In this document: piece by piece, positions 1 through 7,722 of the stretch
Position numbering within the stretch: the stretch's first letter is position 1
Layout: every line of letters starts with the position of its first letter
Origin: Daedaleopsis sinensis
Taxonomy: Eukaryota > Basidiomycota > Agaricomycetes > Polyporales > Polyporaceae
Direction of reading: 5' to 3'
Assembly: GCA_033807695.1 (NCBI GenBank)
Contig: CM066303.1
Coordinates: forward strand, 1,984,001-2,048,000
Length of the DNA stretch: 64,000 bases
The notes under the pieces: model-generated
Database searches by the model: none
Told to the model about the DNA's origin: nothing
The model's input: only the letters and a program-made list of their open reading frames with translations
Program-made: the position numbers and the translations under genes

Positions 1-1640
1 TGCGAGGGTTCCCGGAAGGAAAACCCAACGCCGTTGTACATCGCGCCGATGCGGGCGTGCACTAGAAAGAAGACAAGAAGTCAGCAAGAATACCAAGAGA
101 AGAAGGGGGAAGGTACTGACCTTTGACCGTCCCCTGGACGCTCAGGTGGTCGTACGCGCAAGAGAAGCTTTTCCCCTTCTTCTTGCAGAAGTTGCAGCGG
201 AACGCGGAAGGGTCCGGACGTCTGCAGGTGACCCCGGCGCGACGGCACTCGTCGCAGTCGCCCTCGATCTGCACGGCGCTGGACAACTCCACGGAACCTT
301 GGCGAGTGGAAGGAGGCTTCTTGTTGCGCTTCTTGACCCTAGGCGACAACTCGACGACGGGAGGCGGACGTTTGCGGGGCGAGGTGCGGGACTTCTTCTT
401 AGGAGGCTCCTCCTCCTCGAGTTGGTCGACTTCTTCTTCGCCTTCATCGTCGACCTCGCCCTCGGCATCGCGGTCGGAATCGTCCGCGGGAGGAGAAACC
501 GCCTTACGCTTTCCCTTGTCGACGGGCTTCTTGGGCGGCTCGCTCTCATCGGTGCTGAAGAAGAGGGGCGTCTTCTTCCTCTTCAGCGGCAGCTGAGACA
601 GCGGAGGAGGAGGAGGTTGGTCAGGCGAGAGGGGGGAGCGTGTGCGGAAACGACGAGGAGAGTCGCGCTGGGCAGCGTCGGCCAGAGGCTCGTCGTCAGA
701 AGCTTCCTCGTCGGGAACGTACTCGACACCAGTGACCATCGCAGCCAGGAAGGCGTCGCCAGGAAGGGCATCGGGGTCAGACGAAGGCGCGGTTGACGAG
801 GAAGTGGGGCGTGTGACGAGCATCCTCGTGAGACGCTTCTTGTCGAGGACCGGGACGTAACGCATGCCGGACAGCAAAGGCAAGAACTGGTCGACGCGAG
901 TGTCGATGGTTTCACGAGAGGCGCGCATGTCGGGCGGGTAATCGGCGACCTCCATCCAGCGTGGCTGGATGATCTCGTGGTACCAATTCACTGCAAGGAA
1001 GAAGCGGTCTTAGTCAAGCAAGAGTGAGGGCGAAGAACGTGAGTACTTACGCTCGAAGAAGCCCAGCCGAAGGCGGTGAGCCTGGAAGGCGATGTCGATC
1101 TCCAGCGGGGACTCCGTGACGGTGCTCGAAACCGCGAACAGCCGCAACCGGCGAGAAGTCAGCGCGTACGAGCGAAAGAACTCCGAGACCAGGGAGGGCG
1201 GCGCGTAAAACTCGAACGTCGGGAGCGCGGCGAGGAGCAGGGGATCCAGGTACCAATTCCACTCTGGGACGAGACGGTGCTGCGAAAAAGGAATGTGTCA
1301 GCGAGACAAGACTTGGAAGGCCGGGACGGCGTACCAGAGCCATGACGATACGATCAAACATGGCCTTGAACGTGCCATATGAGAACGTAGCGAGCTGGTC
1401 GTCGGTGTACTCTTCCAAGATCGCCCGGAAGTCGCTGATCGTCAGCGGAGCGGCGTCCTGATCGCGAAGCTCGTCAGGCGTAGTAGGAACGGGCTCCTCA
1501 CAGCCAAGTCGATCGGATTCACGCGTGAATTGCAACGGGAGCCACTTGAACAGCTCCTTGGGGATCGGTCGCCGAGGAGCATCGGAAGACGAGCGAGTGG
1601 CGGCGACGTTGGAAGACGAGCGACGGTTGGAAGCGGACAT
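1..1640 (-). CDS. Zn2Cys6-cluster protein, partial at window edge
   Basis: Unknown function. Proposed exons 1640-1335, 1279-1051, 990-121 and 61-<1, joined by GT-AG introns of 55, 60 and 59 bp that keep one frame; the gene continues beyond base 1, so at least 488 residues are present. The start is the first ATG (MSASNRR). The N-terminal 250 residues are ordinary globular sequence. Residues 290-420 are disordered, with proline, lysine and long acidic runs. Six cysteines at about 424, 427, 434, 444, 447 and 456 have spacing C-x2-C-x6-C-x9-C-x2-C-x8-C, which fits the fungal Zn2Cys6 binuclear cluster, although that domain is usually N-terminal. Last of three co-directional genes (1-3101). A DNA-binding or mobile-element-encoded role is inference only. 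Confidence 0.7.
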
Positions 1641-1705
1641 GGTGGGCGATGGATGAGAAGACGAGAGGAGAATGCACGAAGGTGGACAACCAGAAGGCCA
1701 AAACG

Positions 1706-1713
1706 TTTATTAA
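1706..1713 (-). promoter_or_regulatory. TATA-like box of the Zn2Cys6 gene
   Basis: Reads TTAATAAA on the minus strand, 66 bp before the ATG at 1640. Weak match, but correctly placed and in line with stronger boxes in front of the two upstream genes. Confidence 0.4.
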
Positions 1714-1813
1714 GGGCGACAGTCAGAAGAACGTGAAGGGAACCGTGAAGTACAACGTCCAAATGCGGTAATCTAAGCGCTCTCCGCGCGACGGCGATCG
1801 AGGGCGGCCCCAA

Positions 1814-2468
1814 TCAGTCGCACATCAAAGGAATAGAACCGAAGACTTCATCCTCTTCTGACAGAGAGGACGGCGACCTTTCCAGCTTCTTGATGGCCGC
1901 GTGGAGGGCGGACTGCTCAATACGCACCCCGCGCAGTTCAGCGGCGACCAATTCCAGACGCGCGAGTACTTCCGAAAAATGAACGCGGTACCGGTCGTCG
2001 CGCGCCAGGTCGCGCATGACCTCCAAGAGTTGAAGTTCGTGTTGCAGAGTGGCATGCACTGAGTCCAGGAAGTGGAGGCGGTACGGCAGGCGGTGCGTCT
2101 GGACCAGGTCGACAAGGAACGCCTCAAGGCCGTTGGAGAAGAAACACTGGTCGATGGCGATGGACACGCGGGCAAGTAGGTCGGAAACGCCGACGAGAAG
2201 GCCGTCATGAAGCATGCTCCAACCATACTGGGAAGGTGTCAATCAAGCACGAGAAGCATCAGGCCGAGAAGCTCACCAAAAGTTGTCCTAAACGGGAAAG
2301 CGCGTGTTCATACACAATGCGGGGACAGCCGTGGTCGACGGATACCGTCTCGAAGAACTCGATTTGCTCAACAATGTGCGCACGAAGCGGGGAGAGGAGT
2401 TCAAGGGCCAACTCGCGGTGCGAGCTGACTTGGAGGGCGAGCGTACGCGGGAGGACGGTCGACGACAT
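1814..2468 (-). CDS. Hypothetical protein, 201 aa, two exons
   Basis: Exons 2468-2277 and 2227-1814 are joined by a 49-bp GTGAGC...CCAG intron; the splice gives GQLL-YGWSMLHD in frame. Start is the ATG of MSSTVLPRT, which leaves the TATA box 43 bp upstream; a longer non-ATG extension would run through that box. The protein looks mostly helical and Leu/Glu-rich, without cysteine clusters, membrane segments or a motif I recognise. It lies 62 bp downstream of the 169-aa gene and 173 bp upstream of the Zn2Cys6 gene, all on the same strand. The tight spacing suggests that the three belong to one unit, possibly an element. Function unknown. Confidence 0.6.
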
Positions 2469-2510
2469 GAAAAATGGAAGTTGATGAACTTCGAAGGCAG
2501 TTACAGCGGC

Positions 2511-2516
2511 TTTATA
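2511..2516 (-). promoter_or_regulatory. TATA box of the 201-aa gene
   Basis: TATAAA on the minus strand, 43 bp before the ATG at 2468 and only 15 bp beyond the stop codon of the upstream gene, so the promoter must overlap the 3' end of that gene. Confidence 0.55.
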
Positions 2517-2530
2517 CGACACGCGGCTAC

Positions 2531-3101
2531 TCAAAAGTGGATGTCCTCTCGGAGGCTGGCAAACTCCTGATCTATCTCCTCCATTTCCTTTTCGACCTTC
2601 CGGATCCGGGCATCAACCAGAATAGACTCCGTGATCAAGGATCCTCCGGCGCGATTGAGGACGCGGCGCGCGCAGAGTTGCTTCCGGAGCCGCTGCTGAC
2701 AGGCAATGCGACGAGCATCGAGGTCGGCCCGACGAGCGCACCGACGGGACCGGGCGACAAGCTCTTGGAAAAGGAAGAGCTGACGGTCAGCCAAGGCAGG
2801 CCAGCCCTCGGTGATCGTATTCTCGGTCCGTTTCACGAAGTCCGCGGCAACCTCGCCATCGTCCCCCAAGGTGATCAAAGTGTCCTGCCATGAAGACAGT
2901 CAGCCACGAAGACGAGGGCCTACACGCGGAAGGAGGACGACGTACCACCAGTTCAGCGATATGGTCGTAAGAATCGTAGATGATTCCAACGTCCTCTTCA
3001 GTACGAGCGGCAGCAAGAGCCTCGAACTCAGAGATCGCGACTTCAAGCTGACGGACAGTCTCCGTGAGGATGGGGACGTTGAGGAAGATGAAGGCAGACA
3101 T
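2531..3101 (-). CDS. Hypothetical helical protein, 169 aa, two exons
   Basis: Exons 3101-2946 and 2884-2531 with a 61-bp intron (GTACGT...GGCAG) join as HIAELV-DTLITLGDDG in frame. Start is the only nearby ATG (MSAFIFLNV), 36 bp downstream of a clear TATA box. The protein is Arg/Glu/Leu-rich and probably all helical; the last 25 residues (RIRKVEKEMEEIDQEFASL) look like a short coiled coil. No enzyme motif is seen. First of three head-to-tail genes; nothing in the sequence gives a function. A shared origin with the next two genes is inferred from spacing and strand only. Confidence 0.6.
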
Positions 3102-3136
3102 TGCGAAGGATGAAAACCGAGGATGGAACGAGGGAG

Positions 3137-3144
3137 TTTATATA
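3137..3144 (-). promoter_or_regulatory. TATA box of the 169-aa gene
   Basis: TATATAAA on the minus strand, 36 bp before the ATG at 3101; strong match and standard position for a basidiomycete core promoter with a very short leader. Confidence 0.6.
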
Positions 3145-4081
3145 CGCGCAAACCGAGGACGGTTCGAATGCAAGTGGGGGGGAGGTGATGAGCCTCAGGA
3201 CCAGCTAGGCCCCGGAAACACCACGCAGCCCATCACTATTCGCGCCCGTCAGTCAATTCACGCAGTATGAAGACGAGCGGCTTCACAAGGAAGGCGAGCG
3301 ACTACCGAAGGAGCGAGTACGGAGACATGCCATTCCAAGGGTCGAAGGAGCCGATGCCGAGCTGTCGGCGGCTGACCGAGGTCGCCAGAGCTCTAGCCAG
3401 GACAGAGGAGGTGATCGATCGAGGGTCTGGTCTAGGCGACCGCCACGGAGTCCAGCAATTGGTACGAAGGTCGTCGGAAGAGGCCCGGAAGACAAGGGAG
3501 TGAGGGGGACGGCCTTCCGAGGCCTATGAAGACGAGCGGATGGACTTCAGACGCGATCACGTGGTGACGCGCCACAAGACTAAGCGCTCTCGTGACCGCG
3601 GATGCAAGTCGAGCGGCGACGTGATAGGCTCGGTGCAAACACCTACCTAACCACCGGAGTGCGCCGTAGGGGTTCAGGAGAGGAGGATCGCGACGTGAGC
3701 GTGGGAGGAGCAGGGTTTCCTATGATTGGACGATTGGTAGGATAGTTGTAGTTTATTTGGTGACGATTTGTACAGTATATAAGCCAGCGGGATTGCGGCC
3801 CAGCAAAGCAGCGCAGTAGCTCCAGAGATCGAGTCCGAGTCCAAGAATCATCTAGTCGACACTCAATTGAAGACCGTCCGTCTTCAAACCTCCTCTTGCA
3901 GACTAGCCTCACCCACGGAAGTTGCTTGACTTCCATCTGAAGTTGCTCAACTTCCTTGTCTATCGTCGACGGGCTACGTGAAGAAGAGCGACTACACCGG
4001 GAACCTGTCCTCCACCTCGCAACCTACTAGGTAGCTGATCTCGTGCTCGTTTGGGTGTGTGTTTCGCCCAGCGACCCAGAG
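3145..4081. other. Intergenic stretch with LTR-like promoter
   Basis: No supported gene. Plus-strand TATATAAG at 3776-3783 follows an AT-rich stretch and is followed by a leader-like region, an arrangement typical of fungal Gypsy LTRs. I could not fix TG...CA ends or a target duplication, so solo LTR is a guess. Two adjacent hairpins lie at 3917-3934 and 3939-3954 (perfect palindrome GAAGTTGCTCAACTTC). The right end meets the point where the LINE ORF2 stops, so an insertion here may have removed the LINE 3' half. A 78-codon plus-strand ORF at 3267-3503 is not convincing. Confidence 0.35.
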
Positions 4082-5305
4082 TTACCCCATCAGCGAGCGG
4101 CCACCGTCCGTGGAACCTGTTTTGAGAAAGCGGTTAGCATCCCAGATCATCTTCTCGTCGACGGAGTCGATCCAGGCATTCCAGTGGCCCCCCTTCGCTG
4201 TACGAATGGCGTCAGTATAGCGGTTCCTGTAGCGGCGGTACTCAGCGTGCGCGGGGTGTGCGCGCTCCCCCCGGTGTCCGTGCGCCACCCTACCGAGCCT
4301 CTCCTTCTCCTTTCGCATGCTGGTCAACTCCTTCGACCACCATCTCTTCGCGTAGGGCATGTCCGGGGAGAGCGGGGCGTGCTCCTCGATAGTGGTTTGC
4401 AGGTCGTCCATGAGAGCATCGAGAGTCGAGTCGAAGTCCTGGGGTGACGCAATCGCGGCGGGGAGGGCCCGGGCTCCTAGTCGCGTAGCGAGTGACTTGT
4501 TGAAGTCGACCCAGTCCACTTTGCGGAAGTCGCGCCGGACCCGCGGTACTGCTTCTTCAGTAGGCAAGTCGAAAACTGTGAGAATGGGGAAGTGGTCAGT
4601 CAAGATTGGGCGCAGGTCCTCTGCGACTCTGCATGACTGCACGTGCTCGAGTAGCGGCTCGGAGCAGAAAACGTTGTCGGGGCGGGTCCTGGACTTCGTG
4701 TTCATAGACTCGAGTGTGGCCAGGGAGGGGGGTAACGCCATTTCCATGCCGAGGTCCGCAACCCGATTAATCAGTAGCTCTGCGCGGGATAGATTAGCCC
4801 TCGAGAAGAGTTGATGGTTCGCCGGGTCGTCCCAGTTGGGGTGGTGTCGATTAAAGTCGCCTAGCCAGACGAAGTGGTGCTCGCCGTCTCCGGCCGCCAC
4901 GAGTGTCCGAGCCGCCCTCGCGGCCGCATGTATGGCGGTGTCGTGCGCGCCGTCCACATAAAAGTTGAAGAGATGGACCGTCGCGCCCGCCGTCTTGATC
5001 GAGACCCCCGTGAGGTCCGGGTGCGGGATGCTGACTGGTGTCCACGTGTTCGTCAAGATCCGCGTGTTGATGAGGAGGACCGAGCGTGTGCGACCCGCGG
5101 TGTCCCTGTCACGTACCGCCGGGTACACCGTTCTCCAGTGCGGGGTGCTACGGGTGAGACGGAGGTGGTCAATGTATGGTTCTTGAATCGCGATGACGTC
5201 GTAGTCGGATGGGAGCGCGCTGTGAAGAAGTTCGAGTTGGCCGTCTAACGATCTGTTAATGTTCTGCTGCCAGACGCGGAGGATAGGTGCAACCACGGCT
5301 TTCAA
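4082..5305 (-). CDS. LINE ORF2, APE-type endonuclease only (RT absent)
   Basis: About 407 residues of the exonuclease-endonuclease-phosphatase fold, the enzyme that nicks target DNA to prime reverse transcription. Visible catalytic motifs: QQNIN (N15/N17), IQEPY (E42), WLGDFNRHHPNWDD (D150, N152, H154-155) and LTDHFP (D237, H238), all in the usual order. The ORF ends with FLKTGSTDGGRSLMG and a TAA stop, exactly where reverse transcriptase should follow, so the element cannot move on its own. No ATG opens the frame: its first codon overlaps the ORF1 stop (TTGA, 5305-5302), which suggests stop-restart translation or readthrough coupling in the intact parent. Confidence 0.85.
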   Translation of the reverse strand: MKAVVAPILRVWQQNINRSLDGQLELLHSALPSDYDVIAIQEPYIDHLRLTRSTPHWRTVYPAVRDRDTAGRTRSVLLINTRILTNTWTPVSIPHPDLTGVSIKTAGATVHLFNFYVDGAHDTAIHAAARAARTLVAAGDGEHHFVWLGDFNRHHPNWDDPANHQLFSRANLSRAELLINRVADLGMEMALPPSLATLESMNTKSRTRPDNVFCSEPLLEHVQSCRVAEDLRPILTDHFPILTVFDLPTEEAVPRVRRDFRKVDWVDFNKSLATRLGARALPAAIASPQDFDSTLDALMDDLQTTIEEHAPLSPDMPYAKRWWSKELTSMRKEKERLGRVAHGHRGERAHPAHAEYRRYRNRYTDAIRTAKGGHWNAWIDSVDEKMIWDANRFLKTGSTDGGRSLMG

Positions 5306-6990
5306 TACGTGGTGGGGGGCGGGTCCCTGGGGGGTGCGCCGAAGAAGGTGTCGAGGTTAACTTGGCGAGGGCCCTGAGCTGCCCGGTCGGAGGGGAACCT
5401 ATGCGCGATATGGTCCCACAAAGAGGGGGGAGGAGGCGCGCGGAGCATGGACTCCTCATCCGTGACCCATGTGTCGGGGTCGCTCGTGACGAAGTACCTA
5501 AAACCGTTGTCAGCGCGTCGAGCGGCGTAGTCACGCACCTTTTTGCGGTACGCAGGACAGGCGCGGTCCCATGCTGCGTGGCCGTCCTCTTCGCAGTTGA
5601 CGCAGCGGAAGAGGGCGGGCTCCTTGACCGTACACTGATGGGTGGGGTGGTGGCTGGCGCAGACCGCGCAGATCGGGTGGCGGCACGGACATTCTCTGGC
5701 CAGGTGGCCGTCGTAAGCTTGGCAGTTGAGGCATCTAGCCGGCTCCTTGATATCGCGCCGCACTATAACCTTGCGACCAGCGAGCGTGAGGCCCTTGAGG
5801 GCGTGATTAGCTTGGTCGACGCTGGTGAATATCAGTTTCAGGTATGCGGTGCGCTGGCCCGGATAGCGCTTCTCGATGAGCCTGATCCACTCGGCACGAA
5901 CGATGGCTCCGTCTTGAAGGCCGTGTGCGCGTTCAACCTCGCGCAGCGTCTCCGCGTCGTTCGGGGTAAACCCGACCGGGACAAACTCTGCTACTAGCTC
6001 GTACGTGCGCTCGATGATCTTGGCGCTGGTACCCATCTTCCTGGTAAAGGAGGTGTTGACGTGCGGTTTGAGCAGCCAGCGGGCCATGTCGCGAGATGTG
6101 AGGGTGTAAACGACGTCGCCGTGTCGCTGTACTTTTGCGGAGTCGATCGCCGCGTCCTTCGGTGCCGTGAGCCCCTCGCTGGCCATGATGTCGATCGCTT
6201 GTCGAGCTCGCTCCAGTGCCTCCCGGTCCGTCAGCCTGGACCCGCTTGCGTCCGTGATGGCGGCCCCTCGCACCAGCACCTGCCGCTGGAGTAGATCTGC
6301 GAGGTCCACCGCCCGACGTGTTCGGGCGGGAGCAGTGTCTAACGAGACGTGGGAGAGGGAGGGGGGCGCACCTGGGGCGTCCTGAGAGCCCTTCAACGTC
6401 TGTAGCTCCTCCCGTGCTCCTGCCAAAGCCTCCGCAGCCGCCTCCAGGCCCTTCCTCGCTTCTGCCATCTGCCCCGAGCACTCCACCATCACTCTTCTCG
6501 CGGCATCCATCCCTTCCGCCCCGGATGTGATTTCTTGCTCGACTCTGTCGGTGTGTGCGTCTAGGCGGAGCGTCAGCTGGGTTTCGATCTTCTCGGCGAC
6601 CGTCGCGACGAGAGTTCCATCTAGTTTCTTGTAAGGTATGGCCTTCGCCAGGTGGGCGAAAGCGATGAGGCTTTTCCGCGCGAGGTCGGCGGTCGGCGCG
6701 GAGAAAGCGAGATGGAGAAGGCCGGTGACCAGCGAGGCGTCCGTGATAGCGTCGTCACCTTCCGGGACCAGAGTCCGCTTGCGTAGGAAGTCGAGGGAGA
6801 CGTCGAGGTCCGGGAGATGTTCCTCCGCGTCTCGGAAAAGTTGACGCTGTGTCTTCGCTGTCGTCGTCGTCCCCGCCGCCGCTCGAGCCGGCGCCGGTGC
6901 TGAGCTGGCACTGGCGCCTATTCGTCGTCTCAGTTGTCGCGTCGCCTCGTTCGCCGGAGTCGACTTTCCAGCCTGCCCGTTGTTGGTCAT
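5302..6990 (-). CDS. LINE ORF1, gag-like nucleic-acid-binding protein
   Basis: 562 residues from the ATG of MTNNGQAGKST; the open frame reaches 7080, but that extension runs into an inserted MITE, so the 6990 start is preferred. Residues 1-60 are Ala/Thr/Ser-rich. The middle is helical with an RNA-recognition-like region. The C-terminal zinc knuckles are C420-x2-C423-x5-H429-x4-C434, then a Cys/His-rich spacer, then C463-x2-C466-x4-H471-x6-C478. These knuckles are the hallmark of LINE ORF1 and bind element RNA. The frame is intact, so loss of the element is recent or limited to its 3' half. Confidence 0.85.
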   Translation of the reverse strand: MTNNGQAGKSTPANEATRQLRRRIGASASSAPAPARAAAGTTTTAKTQRQLFRDAEEHLPDLDVSLDFLRKRTLVPEGDDAITDASLVTGLLHLAFSAPTADLARKSLIAFAHLAKAIPYKKLDGTLVATVAEKIETQLTLRLDAHTDRVEQEITSGAEGMDAARRVMVECSGQMAEARKGLEAAAEALAGAREELQTLKGSQDAPGAPPSLSHVSLDTAPARTRRAVDLADLLQRQVLVRGAAITDASGSRLTDREALERARQAIDIMASEGLTAPKDAAIDSAKVQRHGDVVYTLTSRDMARWLLKPHVNTSFTRKMGTSAKIIERTYELVAEFVPVGFTPNDAETLREVERAHGLQDGAIVRAEWIRLIEKRYPGQRTAYLKLIFTSVDQANHALKGLTLAGRKVIVRRDIKEPARCLNCQAYDGHLARECPCRHPICAVCASHHPTHQCTVKEPALFRCVNCEEDGHAAWDRACPAYRKKVRDYAARRADNGFRYFVTSDPDTWVTDEESMLRAPPPPSLWDHIAHRFPSDRAAQGPRQVNLDTFFGAPPRDPPPTTY

Positions 6991-7010
6991 GGTCGCCAGA
7001 ATGTAGACTA

Positions 7011-7499
7011 CAGCTGGTGTCAAAATTAATGCCCGACAGACGCTGATGACGCAAAACACGCCAGCGCAACATTTGTGCATGAACGGATGTGTACTCTGTA
7101 AAAAATAGCTACATCCCCCTTGGTATCTCAGTAAGCTTTATTTCTGCTCTTGAAAGCTTCATGAAACATTTAGGAGGCGAAGGCATGCGTGCTCGTCCAC
7201 ACAGAGTATGTTTTGGAGAGCAGGTTTGGGCGCCTGAGAGCACCCATCTGAGCGTCTACAGCAGTCTTTGCTAGACGCCTGAGACGTGTCGCTATCCTTC
7301 GTCATTGTACGAAGTCTCCCAGAGGCATAGGCCTCTCAAACTCACAGATTGATCTCACATGTCACTAGTAGAGTGTAGATATTGTCTATAATTTGTCACA
7401 GACCGGGATACGAATTGTTGTGCTGTCACTTGTAGATTTTTGTCGACTCGCGCGTTTGCGTGCTCGGCGTTTGTCGGGCATTAATTTTGACACCAGCTG
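7011..7499. mobile_element. Tc1/mariner-like MITE, 489 bp
   Basis: Terminal inverted repeats start CAGCTGGTGTCAAAATTAAT and remain matched for about 35 bp, then more loosely to about 60 bp. Both ends are flanked by TA (7009-7010 and 7500-7501), the classic target duplication of Tc1/mariner/pogo elements. No transposase ORF, so non-autonomous. It lies 20 bp upstream of the LINE ORF1 ATG, inside the likely LINE 5' leader. Confidence 0.85.
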
Positions 7500-7538
7500 T
7501 AAGAGTATGTAAACTAGCTATCTAATACCAGAGAGCCA

Positions 7539-7548
7539 GGTATGCCGC
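7539..7548. repeat. Target-site duplication, left
   Basis: GGTATGCCGC directly before the left terminus of the 6-kb element; the identical 10 bp follow its right terminus at 13569-13578. Confidence 0.85.
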
Positions 7549-7677
7549 TAGTCTCGTGACCAGACGTTCGGAGCACGAAGCGGAGATGAAAAACAGCGTG
7601 AATCAGTGCTCCTGAACGTCTGGTGGCTTTCCCCCTGTGACACCCCCCATGGTGACCCTGTAGTGACATTTGTGACA
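7549..7677 (+). repeat. Left terminal inverted repeat with foldback hairpin
   Basis: The outer block (7549-7574) and inner block (7608-7650) match the right terminus in reverse. Within the terminus CCAGACGTTCGGAGC (7560-7574) pairs with GCTCCTGAACGTCTGG (7608-7623), giving a 15-bp stem with one bulge and a 33-nt loop. Four GTGAC motifs follow between 7636 and 7677. Confidence 0.85.
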
Positions 7678-7722
7678 ATCCAGCTTGTTCTCCGACATCT
7701 CCGAGCTGCTTCTTTCGCGTCT

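Larger units (their letters stand above)
4082..7010 (-). mobile_element. LINE (non-LTR retrotransposon), 3'-truncated
   Basis: Minus-strand ORF1 with zinc knuckles followed directly by an ORF2 that starts with an APE-type endonuclease: the standard order of Tad/I-like LINEs in fungi. The reverse transcriptase and RNase H parts are missing because ORF2 stops just after the endonuclease and linker. LINEs normally lose their 5' end, so a 3' loss points to later deletion or insertion. No poly(A) tail is visible. Confidence 0.85.

Noticed and set aside
3267..3503. 78-codon plus-strand ORF
   Set aside because: No splice partners, motif or promoter; lies in the LTR-like intergenic stretch.
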